The notes beneath the pieces were generated by a model. That model was not told where the DNA came from, did not search any database, and worked only from the letters and a program-made list of their open reading frames with translations. A stretch of 64,000 nt of DNA from Ophioderma brevispina (Eukaryota > Echinodermata > Ophiuroidea > Amphilepidida > Ophiodermatidae): positions 1 through 64,000 of the forward strand of contig JAMKCH010084881.1 of the NCBI GenBank assembly GCA_023653785.1. Reading direction: 5' to 3'. Position numbers and translations under genes: made by a program. Positions 10,473 through 21,287 of this stretch are shown here, in pieces; position 1 is the first letter of the stretch; each line of letters begins with the position of its first letter.

Positions 10473-12316
10473 ATGGATGGATACAGACCATTTAAATGCA
10501 GATATTGTAAAAAATGTGTACACTCTCTTGAAAGATTAAAATGCCATACTAGGAGGCATGAGCAGAAGTTTTTCACTGTTAGAACAAGGATGAAATACAA
10601 TTTAATGCTGCAGGAAAGGCCGCACCAGTGGCTGTGCAACAAACGCAATAAATACTTTCTAGAAAGAGGCAGTGTTAACATTCACACACAGAAAAAAAAA
10701 TACCAATGCAAGTATTGTCAGAAATCTTTTGCATACCCTAGTCTCCTTACATATCACACTCGTACTCACACAAAGGAAAAACCGTATCAGTGTGAATATT
10801 GTCAGAAATGGTTTGCACTAATTGGTACTCTCAAAAGCCACATTCGGACTCACACAAAGGAAAAACCCCATCTGTGTAAATATTGTCTGAAATGCTTTGC
10901 ACAATATGGTACTTTTAAAGACCACATTCAAACTCACAAGGATCGAAAACCATATCAGTGTGAATATTGTCAGAAATGTTTTACACGAAAAAGTCTCTTA
11001 AAGACCACTTTCAGACTCACACAAAGGACAAAAAGAAAACGTATCAGTGTGAATATTGTCAGAAATGCTTTGCATCAAAATATAGTCTTAAAGTTCACAT
11101 TCGCACTCACACAAAGGAAAAACCCTATCAGTGTAAATATTGTCAGAAATGTTTTGCAGTAAATAGTACTCTTAATGACCACATTTGGACTCACACAAAG
11201 GAAAAACCGTATCAGTGCGAATATTGTCAGAAATGTTTTACACGAAAAAGTTATCTTAAAGACCACTTTCAGACTCACACAAAGAACAATTATCAGTGTG
11301 AATATTGTCAGAAATGCTTTGCATCAAAACAAATTCTTAAAGTCCACTTTCGGACTCACACAAAGGAAAAACCCTATAAGTGTGAATATTGTCAGAAATG
11401 TTTTGCACAAAATGGTCATCTTAAATGCCACATCCTGACTCACACAAAGGAAAAACCATATCAGTGTGAATATTGTCAGAAATGCTTTGCAACAAAAGGT
11501 AGTCTTAAACTCCACATTCGGACTCACACAAAGGAAAAACCATATCAGTGTGAATATTGTCAGAAATGTTTTACACGAAAAGGTCATCTTAAAGACCACT
11601 TTCAGACTCACACAAAGGACAAAAAGAAAACGTATCAGTGTGAATTTTGTCAAAAATGCTTTGCATCAAAATATAGTCTCAAAGTCCACATTCGGACTCA
11701 CACAAAGGAAAAACCCTATCAGTGTAAATATTGTCAGAAATGTTTTGCAGTAAATAGTACTCTTAATGACCACATTTGGACTCACACAAAGGAAAAACCG
11801 TATAAGTGCGAATATTGTCAGAAATGTTTTACACAAAAAAGTTATCTTAAAGAACACTTTCAGACTCACACAAAGAACAATTATCAGTGTGAATATTGTC
11901 AGAAATGCTTTGCATCAAAACAAATTCTTAAAGTCCACATTCGGACTCACACAAAGGAAAAACCCTATCAGTGTAAATATTGTCAGAAATGTTTTGCACA
12001 AAATGGCACTCTTAAAAGCCACATTCAGACTCACACCAAGGAAAAACCATATCAGTGTGAATATTGTCAGAAATGCTTTGCATCAAAACAAATTCTTAAA
12101 GTCCACATTCAGACTCACACAAAGGAAAAACCCTATCAGTGTAAATATTGTCAGAAATGTTTTGCACAAAATGGCACTCTTAAAAACCACATTCAGACTC
12201 ACTCCAAGGAAAAACCATATCGGTGTGAATATTGTATGAAATGTTTTTCAACAAGTAGCGGTCTTAGACAACACATTCGGACTCACACAAAGGACAAAGA
12301 GAAAGTATCAGTGTGA
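10473..12316 (+). CDS. Polydactyl C2H2 zinc-finger protein, frameshifted
   Basis: A tandem C2H2 array, likely a nuclear sequence-specific DNA-binding protein; the target is unknown. The start is the ATG opening MDGYRPFKCRYCKKC, conserved in the paralogue at 25708. Finger 1 has C9, C12, H25 and H29. A degenerate finger follows (about residues 50-72), then a regular array of 28-residue fingers with consensus YQCxYCQKCF and linker HTKEKP. I count about 20 fingers. At 10991-10999 the sequence has AGTCTCTT where sister fingers have AGTTATCTT. This one-base loss puts fingers 1-6 in one frame and the remaining 15 in another. Near 12295-12305 the linker is two bases shorter than in sister copies, so the frame is lost and a stop falls at 12314-12316, just before another partial finger. 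No KRAB, SCAN or BTB domain is visible in this exon. It could be a real gene with assembly indels, or a recent pseudogene. Confidence 0.85.
10953..12049 (+). repeat. 591-bp block duplication inside the finger array
   Basis: A seven-finger block (10953-11542) is repeated from 11543. The order of finger helices is the same (R-finger with a KDKKK linker, SKYSLKV, AVNSTLND, RKSYLKD with a short KNN linker, SKQILKV, AQNG-LK). The special linkers KDKKK and KNN recur at the same places. The nucleotide match is very high over the first five fingers, so the duplication is recent. Confidence 0.93.
11882..12217 (+). repeat. 168-bp two-finger tandem duplication
   Basis: The finger pair SKQILKV + AQNGTLK at 11882-12049 is repeated at 12050-12217 with few changes (RTH to QTH, LKS to LKN). 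It sits directly after the larger block duplication, so at least two rounds of expansion are visible. Confidence 0.93.
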
Positions 12317-12321
12317 ATATT

Positions 12322-12372
12322 GTCAGAAAAACAAACAAATTTGTTCTCGACGTGCCATACAGCTCCGTTTGG
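12322..12372 (+). repeat. Dispersed repeat fragment at the end of the array
   Basis: Right after the stop, a partial finger (YQCEYCQK) runs into AAACAAACAAATTTG and ATACAGCTCCGTTTGGAT. The same words occur in reverse orientation at 41650-41735 (ATCCAAACGGAGCTGTAT, then CAAATTTGTTTGTTT with variants). The finger array was therefore cut by, or fused to, a dispersed repeat. Confidence 0.6.
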
Positions 12373-12467
12373 ATTAGCCTTGTTAAAGGCTGACTGCTAA
12401 GAACCGACAAACTTGCTAATTTTTTAGTAACATTTATTCTTGATTTTTTGAACATTGTGTTTGCAGG

Positions 12468-12515
12468 TTTGAAATCAGTGCTTTAGCATTGAAGGGGCTA
12501 CCCTATCTAAAGAAA
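12468..12515 (+). mobile_element. LINE 3'-end fragment
   Basis: GAAATCAGTGCTTTAGCATTGAAGGGGCT is closely matched at 39220-39250, where it directly follows a reverse-transcriptase remnant. It is therefore the 3' UTR end of the same LINE family (CR1/L2-like in style). Only the last ~50 bp is present. Confidence 0.65.
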
Positions 12516-14050
12516 GATTCAACAAGAATAGTCTTTTAAAAAGTCGCTTAGCAAGGATGTTAGTACTTAATATGTTAGTGTAAATACTCAGAGATCATAG
12601 GAAAAACCCCCTGTTATATTTAAGGCTCAACCATCTCATGCATCAACCTTTAATTTTTATTACCATGGTTTGAAAATGCCAGCCTTATACAGACATACCA
12701 TTCATAGTGAGTGCCCCCTGTTATCAATAGATTCTAAATATTTAACACAGTTCCATTGCACCGAGATTACAAAATTCAGTTACAGGAAACAAGTTCCAAA
12801 ACCATACTTGACACTATGGGGCAATGAAGTATCAATCCTGGCACAGTTCAATAGCTTTCATTCACAAGTGTATTAGAAAACCACACCCTGAGTGTTGTGG
12901 TATAATATTCTGATACTAGGAACACCAAGATCAGTTCATGGCCTGCATGTACAAGTACCACCCACTGAACTGTGCACGTGGTGTGAGCATATTGTAAAAT
13001 CATAGGGTGTGTGATATCTGGGCATTTGATACCACATAATGGTACTCTCAAAAACCATGGATCATATCATCCATACATGTCAATGAACTGAGAAGTTATC
13101 CACTGTGATGGGTGCTCTATCATCCAATCAAAAGTTTTGTTTCTTGGGAAATGTAAATGAAATTCTTAGTAGCCATATACCATGTCCGTAATTCTTAAAA
13201 TAATTGGAACAGAGGACTTGCATGCTACATGAGGACAATCCACCCAACTCGGTGCAGACTGTGATAATTCTGCCAATCAGTTGCTTGCTACACATATTGC
13301 TAGGGTAACTTGCAAGTAGTGGCTTTATCTATTCCGATTTTATACCATCTTCGATGGGAATAAAAAAATTAAATTGGTAACTCCTTGGTGGGCTGGTTGT
13401 GCACACTGGATCTAGGAGCCTGCTAGCTTGGTATAAAAACCAACAAAAATCTATGTGGTCAGGTGCCAGTGCTATGCTACTCAGGGCAACTCTGCTTGAG
13501 TGGAATTTATTGAACGTGCTATTGGAAGGCTTTGCAAGAATGGAACACAAGGCCAGGTGGAATTAAAGCATCAAATTAGGTGCTTAATAAAATGAATTTG
13601 GCATGGTATTGTTATTTCTTTAGTTTAGGGAGGGGAATATGCCCCACTCCTCGCATGATTTCTGCTATGATCTGTTACATCATTTGTATCAGACGTGTGA
13701 ACCAGATGAAGTGGGTAGAGCGCCTTGAACAAGGCTACGTTTGGAGGTGGTGTGTTTTAATTGGACAAATACCAGCAGAGATAACGATTTAATCAACAAA
13801 GTTGGATGTTTAATTGTTCACTCGGACGGAATATGGCTGTAACAGCGATTCATCTTCAAGCTTACCTTTGTCCTTCACCTGTGGATATAGTACCTGTGGA
13901 GCAAAACATGTGAACGATGTGCACACAAGTCGGGCATGACTGTGATGCAAACACTATGGAAATTTACATTCCATATATGGCTCTGTCTTATTTTCTTATC
14001 AAACCAAATGGAATCCCTCGCTTGGTGAATGACAATTAACAATTATATAC
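12516..14050. other. Intergenic, no gene recognised
   Basis: Short frames on both strands (for example 13329-13550 - and 13580-13792 +) have no domain or splice context I can name. No repeat boundary is clear. Confidence 0.55.
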
Positions 14051-14051
14051 A

Positions 14052-14195
14052 GGCGCGAATCCAGGGAGGGGCGGAGCCCCTGGTAATTTCTGCAATTCTT
14101 GCAAAATCACCATTTTTGAGGTTTTGGACCAGTTACAACCTTTCGCACCGAATTTGAAATTTTTCAAATCCTGGATCCGCCCATTGAGATATCAT
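14052..14195. mobile_element. Degraded hAT-like MITE
   Basis: The left end CAGGCGCGAATCCAGGG and right end CCTGGATCCGCCC are imperfect inverted repeats of the GGCGGATCCAGG type found at hAT-derived MITE ends. No clear target duplication. Confidence 0.5.
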
Positions 14196-14902
14196 AGCGA
14201 CATTTCGATAAACTAGCTCTTTACGCTCCGTGCCAAACCCTTTCGCATATATGTTTCGTTTGTACACTGAGAAAAACTATTATCTGACTGAGTAAATTCT
14301 TATACTGCATTACAATTTTGGGGGGGGCTGTTTTTGTGATGGATAAACGAAAGACACTGCTGCGACCCTGGTCATGCCCAGCGTGACTGAGCTTCTCTTG
14401 CAGCTTCTAGTCTAAACAATGTTCCGCAGCCACGTTGACTGTTATGTACGTACCGTGAAAACAGTTTTAAAACGCCTGTCTTGGGAATTTATAAATGGTC
14501 CTTGGAAGTCCTTGAAAGTGTAGGCACTCTAATATACGTTTCAGATATAAATATTCGATCCAAATAAATTAATAAGAGATTTGAGACAGCAGGGGCATAG
14601 GCCTACTTCGAATAATTAAGGATGGTGCATGTAGAATGACAACCAATTGGTCAGCTGGTGAGGTTGTTTATGCATGATGATGATTTGATATTATTAGAGA
14701 CCCCCCGGGAATCTAGTGTGAAATCCTTATTAAGGAGAGATGGCGAGGTTTAGAGGAGCCAGCAGTAGTAAACAGGAAGCATACAGTATAGTTATAGTTA
14801 GTCTTGATCTGCATAATGGTAGATTGTGCTTTACATAGTGACATGATTTATTACAATATTGTTGGAAACCCATGAGCTTGAGACCTGAACTGTCTGCTGT
14901 AG
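14196..14902. other. No gene seen
   Basis: AT-rich with a short G-run at 14322. No credible frame, RNA gene or repeat boundary. Confidence 0.5.
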
Positions 14903-15082
14903 TCTTTCAAGCCAAAAGGCTTAGTTTTGGAATCAAAAAGGGATTCCAGTTTTGGTGATAAAATGAGGACATTGGCAGCAGTTGCTGGAGGAGAAGACCT
15001 GGATGGATTGCAGAAGATTAGTATTGTTGAGGGCAAACCCCGCTGTCTTGAAACGCTGGACAAAATTACTGTAAAGACTTAG
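14903..15082 (+). CDS. Unrecognised short open frame, possible exon
   Basis: The frame is open from after the TAG at 14900-14902 to the TAG at 15080-15082, with an internal ATG at 14963 giving 39 residues. The composition is unlike the surrounding junk: it includes AAVAGGEDLDGLQKI and then VEGKPRCLETLDKITVKT, with few low-complexity or stop-rich features. After the TAG the same frame stays open for another 27 codons. A possible 3' splice site (TGTAGTCTTTCAAG) precedes it. I do not recognise the family. It could be a terminal coding exon, a decayed gene piece or chance, and minus-strand frames overlap it. Confidence 0.25.
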   Translation, partial: SFKPKGLVLESKRDSSFGDKMRTLAAVAGGEDLDGLQKISIVEGKPRCLETLDKITVKT

Positions 15083-15204
15083 AAGATTCCATGGATTGTT
15101 ACTCTTGGAATTGCATTTTGCAGTCTTTGCTGTGAGGACATCATTGTTGAACTGCAACGCTTCCTTTAACTCTGGACATTAGTGGACACTAATAAGTAAT
15201 AATA

Positions 15205-15758
15205 TGTGGGTCATTTCACGAAGTTGGACCTCGGTGTCCCTGTTACATCGTTAACCTCTTTGCTACTTAATTTTACATAGTATAAATGGTAGCTTAATTT
15301 GACTTAAATATCTTAACATTTGGGTCAAAATAAGTGTCCAAACAAAAAAGTGTACTTCACATGTTTATAGTATAGGTATTAAGCTGCTGCACGATGTAAC
15401 ATGATGTCCCCAGGTGTGACATTAGTTAGATCGTGACACTTTTCTTCCTAGTTGCACCATTTTTGGTACACTATTCCTCTATGAATGTTATGCCAGATTG
15501 TATTGTGTGCATGACTTAAATTAAGCTTGATTTATATCCCAAGTGTTATATTTTTGAAAAGAAGACCACTAATAGGTGTGGTGTCCCCATGGTGTCCCTG
15601 TTACATCGTGACCTGAATTTGTCAAATTTTCCAGACAAAACAATGTCTAATTAGTTTGAAGCTCTCCAAATTTCTTTCAATGGGATCACTCTTTGATACA
15701 AATCTGAAAATTCCATCAAATGTCACACTTTGAGTCCCAGTTTCGTGAAATGACCCAT
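15205..15758. mobile_element. ~550-bp TIR element with internal GTGTCCCTGTTACATCG motifs
   Basis: The terminal inverted repeats are TGGGTCATTTCACGAAGTTGG (15207 on) and its near-match at 15737-15757. Inside, GGTGTCCCTGTTACATCG occurs at 15232-15250 and 15590-15608. A related motif lies in inverted orientation at about 15388-15412 (CGATGTAACATGATGTCCCC). No transposase frame is present. Flanks are AT/TA-rich and no target duplication is certain. Confidence 0.75.
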
Positions 15759-15890
15759 ATCTAAAATCTTTAAGTGTAATACATGTAACACTGCTTTTGA
15801 ATGTACTAAATTCTTGAACCAATCTGATCAAAATGATTAAATTTGTGTTATATTAAAAAAAAATTCAGATCACTTATGCACAAAGCTCAT

Positions 15891-15942
15891 TTGTTAAGAT
15901 AGTGATTGTGTGCAAATTGTTAAGATAGTGATTGTGTGCAAA
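15891..15942 (+). repeat. 26-bp perfect tandem duplication
   Basis: TTGTTAAGATAGTGATTGTG plus TGCAAA occurs twice in a row without a mismatch. Confidence 0.95.
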
Positions 15943-16130
15943 TTATTAGCCGAGTCAAAAAAAAAAAAAACCAATTACATTGATATCAAGAATGTTGGGT
16001 ATATCAACCCTCATGGCATCTTTTCATCCTTACAGAGGACAGAACAGCTTTCCCCACACCCTTCAATAAGAGAACAAAATGCCAGATGCTACAATAAGAG
16101 TTACATCCCTACACCCTTTTCCAAAGATGC

Positions 16131-16217
16131 GTCATGGACGGACATTTTTCTGATGTCATGGACGGACATTTTTCTGATGTCATGGACGGACATTTTTCTG
16201 ATGTCATGGACGGACAT
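16131..16217 (+). repeat. 24-bp tandem repeat carrying a GTCATGGACGGACA motif
   Basis: Three and a half perfect units start at 16131, 16155, 16179 and 16203. The period is a multiple of three, so it reads as repeated MSWTDIFL on the plus strand, which is probably incidental. The motif core TGTCATGGACGGACA recurs singly at 16338 (same strand) and at 16564 and 17178 (opposite strand). Confidence 0.92.
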
Positions 16218-16650
16218 GAATGTTAACAAAATTATCAACTTGCAGAATAAGTAATGTTTGCTATGAAAAGCAAGATGATTTATAGCTCCATTATAATGCT
16301 GCACCAACTTAAAAGAAACGGGCCTTAAATGATTTTTGTCATGGACGGACACATCTTTTGCCTTTCGTAGTGTCCGGCCATGCCAAAAACTTATCTAAAA
16401 AAATTCTACTTCTCTAAAGTTGGCTCAAAATGGATATATAAATCTTCAATAGGATGATGCTGCATGTCAAAATGCAAAAAGATTTTAAATCCTGTTCTTT
16501 TGGTAGTTATGGCTTCCAAACTGTTGGAGGCCTGGCCCATTGAAAGCAGTGGAAAATAAGCAAGTGTCCGTCCATGACACACTTTCAATAGGCCTACTCG
16601 TTTCCACAAACTTGTAACAGTTGAATATCCATTTTATTAATATACAAATA

Positions 16651-16793
16651 CTACATGGTTAGAGGGAAATAAGGCACACTATATTCCCGAGGTACTGGCG
16701 ATGGGCATATCACCCCGAACCCGAGGGGTGATAGGTCCGTATGCAGTACCAAGGAAAAATAGTGTGCCCTATTTCCCGATATAAACCATGTAG
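16651..16793. mobile_element. Foldback hairpin element
   Basis: CTACATGGTT-AGAGGGAAAT at 16651 pairs with ATTTCCCGATATAAACCATGTAG ending at 16793. Further pairing covers GCACACTAT/ATAGTGTGC and GGTACTG/CAGTACC. A related palindrome, GTAGGGAAATAG...CTATTTCCCTAC, follows at 16824-16857, so the region is a cluster of one hairpin family. Confidence 0.8.
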
Positions 16794-17199
16794 TCACCTC
16801 ACTGTGATTCTGGGGACGAGGTTGTAGGGAAATAGTCCGGCCCATCTATTTCCCTACGGAAATAGCACACGTAATAGGAATCAGCCAATGAAATAGCATG
16901 ATTTTGTTCATAAATATTCATGAGGTGTAATAATACATAATACACCCCATAAAGAGAGGAGATACTTCCCTTGGTTTCAATTTTTTTTCCTTCTGGTAAG
17001 ATGTAGAAAAACGGACAGTACCGCATCAAAATGTCAACAACCCTGAATCTTGGTACCTAATTTACAACATTTCTAAAGTTAAAGTGTAGGTTTGAATAAA
17101 GTGATAATCCCCCTGTATACCTAATCTATTAGGTTCGTCAACTTTAAGATAAAACCACAATCATTGTCATGTGTGGATGTCCGTCCATGACACCCTACA

Positions 17200-18207
17200 A
17201 TAAAATGGTGCAATCCTTAGTTTTCAGGTGCAGTTGTTGATTTTTTTCACATGGTTTCTTAAAGAAGAGATGTTGGCCGATCATGAGTAAACAAAGAAAT
17301 TAAATAAAAAATATTAAATTTATTTTGTGACTACCATGTTAACTTTAAATGGATCCGCCTCATATACTTATGAACTCAATTCTAACACTATATGAAGACC
17401 TTCACCTTTCCAGAATAAACTTTTCACCTTAGGTGTATTTCTGCTATCTCAATAGCGATGCATTTTGCAGACAGCTCACCATCGACTTTATACAGTGATC
17501 AGCACACCTCTGTCCACAAACCAAGTGCTATATATATTACATCTCACTGCCTCCAAATATATTTTTTTATGAACCTCTGGTTTCTCTGCAATTTGCACAT
17601 AAATATTTCGCCTTTTACTAAAATATATATTTTATACCTCCTTCATGTCCACTTCCAATACTTTGTACTACATTTTGTATCACAGATGTGCCAAAATATA
17701 TTTTTGTGCCCAACTTGTATATTTTTCAAAAAATGTGTGCCAACCAATAGCTTGTCTTAGCTGTCTCATTACATTGATCTTTCCAGTCTCACCATATTGT
17801 GTGGGTCCTGTGCATCATTGATGCTCTTGTTACATTCCGTATGGTTTTTCTATGGTAACTCATGATTAGACTATGACCGATCCTCCATTTCTTTCGGATT
17901 GCGATTGATATGGTTGCCATATATTGATGTTTTAATAATGTCCATTAATGGCGATTGCCAATTTATTATTACGCTGCCATCAGGAAATCGTCACAATCAT
18001 TTCGCTTCATCTAGGTGGCAGCTGGCTAAGCGCACAACCCTATCAGCACTTAGATTGTAATATCATCCATAACAGCTCCCCAGTTTTTATTTTTAAGGTG
18101 TTTAACAAATCAGTATTATTAAAGTGTTTTAAGGAACGGGACCTAGTGACTCTAGGGGGAAATTTTAATTGCTTACATTTTCTGACATCATAAATTAATA
18201 ATTGATA
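17200..18207. other. Intergenic, no gene recognised
   Basis: Includes a 100-codon plus frame at 17458-17760 that is rich in Ile, Phe, His and Cys and has no motif. I regard it as chance. Confidence 0.5.
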
Positions 18208-20150
18208 AAATTGCACAATTAGTCATAATGTGGTTACTCTTACACACACTGTAAATATTACAGCCATTTTATACAGCAAAATACTGTAAAATTATTTAGA
18301 AAACTAGAGCATTTGGCTGTAATTTGGAAATAAAGCAAAATACTGTACTATATATTATGAATAATAACATTGATTTTCAATTATACAATTAAAGAGTATA
18401 TGACAAAATATTGATATTTGGTTATAATTTCAGATTGAAAATATCTTTCAAATAACTATTTTGTTTGTATTTTGAACGAAGTGCACTTAAAAATTGAATA
18501 TCACCTCCGATCGGGAACACCGCGTCCCCTTAGAGCCAGAACTGGCTAAGTCCAAAAATGGAATTTTGAGATAGGCGAGTTTAAAGTTTGATTACAGCTA
18601 AAAAAACAAGGAAATCAAGTATAAGCAGTATTTGAAAATCTGGAATAAATAGAAATCTTCCAGGTTCATGTTACTTAAACTTTTTCAAAGTTGATATATA
18701 GGCCTCACATTCGTTGTTTCCACAAACAAAGTAATAGAAGCCTATGCATATTAAATCGTGATGACCAAAAGTCCTGACATGAAATTGTTAAGCCGGGGGG
18801 ACTTTAAACATGTTAAACATGATACTATAGAGTGTACGTGATCCTATCTGTCATTACCGGCTCATGTATAGTGTAAAAGTGGCCGAGTTTCATTTGGTCA
18901 TATTTTACTCAAAAAGGTCCGCAAAATAAAGACACCAACAGAAAAACGCCAGCAGGAAAAATTATCTCTATATGTTGTATTTTTAAAGCATTGTATTCCT
19001 GATTCTTGCAACATGACTGCAAAATTGTTACTCTATTGTTTTTACAAAGGTGACATGCAACGTGAAATCGTGTATGAAATTGCGCAATTAGTCATAATGT
19101 GTTACTCTCACACACCACACGGACAGTGCAAATTACCGCATCATACTCTAAAAGTGATTGGAAAACATACAGTATTTGAGGGGGGGGGGGGACTGTAATT
19201 GGAAATAAGCTAATACTGTACTATACTAGGGCAAGCACTTCACAGCTCTTCACGAACTGTGTTACGCAAAGTAAATTTCTTGTGTCAATATGTGATATAA
19301 AAATCCTGGATAAAACAAACACGCGCAAGTCCAGTGTTTCCACACACATTAATTGTGATGACCGAAGTCATGACATGAAATTGTTTAAGCGGGGGAGCCC
19401 TAAAAATGATTAGAAAAAACTACGTATTTGGCTGTATTTGCGAAAATAAAGCTAAATACTGTACTATTACGAATAATAATATGAATTTTCAAATAGACGA
19501 TTAAATACTAAATTACGAGTATTACCATGCAGAGATTTAACCTGACAAATTTTGCCATTTTGTCTTCAAAATTTTTATCTGTTTCGAAAATTGGAAAATT
19601 TGGCTCAGATTGAGGACAATGGACTTATTTTTTTTTTCCAAGAAATTGTTTTAAGATTTGAAAAAAGGTACCATACCAAACTTGGCTTGAAAAAGGGGTA
19701 CTGTAATTTTATAATTTGTTGGCCAGTACTGCTTAAAAATATACTGATCTTTTCATTATTTTCGCCGCCAGGTTGACCGTATGTCTTTCCCATCGGCGCC
19801 GCGAAAATCGGGGGGGGGGGGGGACACCCTAAACATACCGTATCGGACAACTTTTTTTCATCTGCCAATCGGCTATGTATATTGTGTAAAAACGGGGAGT
19901 TTTCATTCTAGCCCATAGTTTACGCAAAAAAGAACATACTAATAGCATGGCAAAATAAAATACAATAGATAAAAAACAACGCAGTGGTATAAAGCAAAAT
20001 CCCTCAAGAGTTGTCATTTTAGGCTTGTTCTTGATTTTTGCAGCTGACTGGAAGATTGTTACAAGAGAATTAAAGACTCTCCTATCTCCCAATCTTCAAT
20101 ATTGATTTTCAATCTTTGGTTTAGAGAGTATATGACAAAATATGATATGG
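18208..20150 (+). repeat. Cluster of decayed ~0.9-kb repeat copies
   Basis: Shared segments recur in the same order: CAATTAGTCATAATGTG(G)TTACTCT (18220, 19086); AAATACTGTACTAT with TATTA(T/C)GAATAATAA (18340, 19455); TTAAGC(C)GGGGG near 18788 and 19385; and CATGTATAGTGTAAAA / TATGTATATTGTGTAAAAA with GTTTTCATT (18860, 19875). Copies are heavily diverged and carry long G runs (19181-19191, 19810-19823). No coding capacity. Confidence 0.65.
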
Positions 20151-20930
20151 CCGTGTGGGCCTCAGTTTGGGTAGGGCGGACGCGTACGTGCTCCGGGAAT
20201 CTGGAAGTAGGGTCCATCTATAGTGATTTTGCCAAAAAAAAGGGACCCATAAGTTGAGGAGATTGGACTTAATTTTCAAGAATGTTTTAAGATTTGGAAA
20301 ACGATACTATACAAATAAATTTGGCTTGAAAAAAGGGTAATACAGAAGACTAAAAACGGAAAAGTTTGCGGCACATACGCAGCAAAGCAGTAACTGTAAT
20401 GATCAATGATAGTTATGTACAAATATACTCTTTGTAAAGGAAGCATGTCCATTTAAAGCATGGCCCTTTTCATTCTCTCCCCATATGTGATGTAAAACAC
20501 TACTGATACGCACACAGAGCCTATACGATTTGTTATTTCGATTAAATCTAAAAAATGGCTAAATGGTTAATTGTCTTGATCTTCAAGCTAGACCTATACA
20601 CCTGGCACATATGGGAGAAATGAAAAGTGGACAGGTTTTCCTTCGAGCAAAGAGTATATTTACATTAGACCTATCATGGTTATCTTCATTAGTTTATTTG
20701 ATTCATGCAGCCTATTTGCCCATAATTAATGGCCCGCGTTCACCCCTAAGGAAATATGTCATGAGTCTGGAATATTTGGAAATTTGGTATGGATGGAAGC
20801 TTAGTAACATAGATTACAATAAATCAAAATAAGTTGAAAATTGTCCACATTGTTGAGTATTTTGCCATTTTAATTCCCACCCCACATAGCTTACTGAAAA
20901 CGATTCGCAAATCACACATCGCAGGCAAAA
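20151..20930. other. No gene supported
   Basis: One 89-codon plus frame (20563-20832) has no recognisable domain. There is no other structure I can name. Confidence 0.45.
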
Positions 20931-20932
20931 TG

Positions 20933-21287
20933 GTGACGTCAAAGTGATGACCATCCATAATTTGTCGTTGTGACATATATCGCAGTGTTGCCCTTCACTA
21001 CTAATTTAACACAACATGAAACAAAATATGTCATTTGTAACTTTTTCCCTAATTTTATTAATACTTCATTAATCCATTGGGGGGACGCCATGTTAGGAGC
21101 GTCCGTATGCATGGAGAACACGCGGCCCTGATCAGCAAACTAGCTGAATAAATCCTGGACCACCACCACAAAGCCAGTACCACTGACCTTGTGTATACGA
21201 GGCAACATTAATCCATCAATTGACAGTGTCAGCAATAACAATTCGAGTCAACACAACACGATGTTTTGGTCATCACTTTGACGTCAC
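20933..21287. mobile_element. MITE with CRE-containing terminal repeats
   Basis: GTGACGTCAAAGTGATGACC at 20933 and its exact inverse GGTCATCACTTTGACGTCAC ending at 21287 bound a 355-bp element without coding capacity. Each terminus contains the palindrome TGACGTCA (20934-20941 and 21279-21286), the full cAMP-response-element consensus. Confidence 0.82.

Noticed and set aside
11075..11869. Open frames antisense and out of frame to the zinc-finger array
   Set aside because: Periodic shadows of the 84-bp finger repeat; the real frame has all zinc ligands.
16101..16352. Frames reading repeated MSVHDIRK / MSWTDIFL
   Set aside because: They come from a 24-bp tandem repeat; a period divisible by three keeps every frame open by default.
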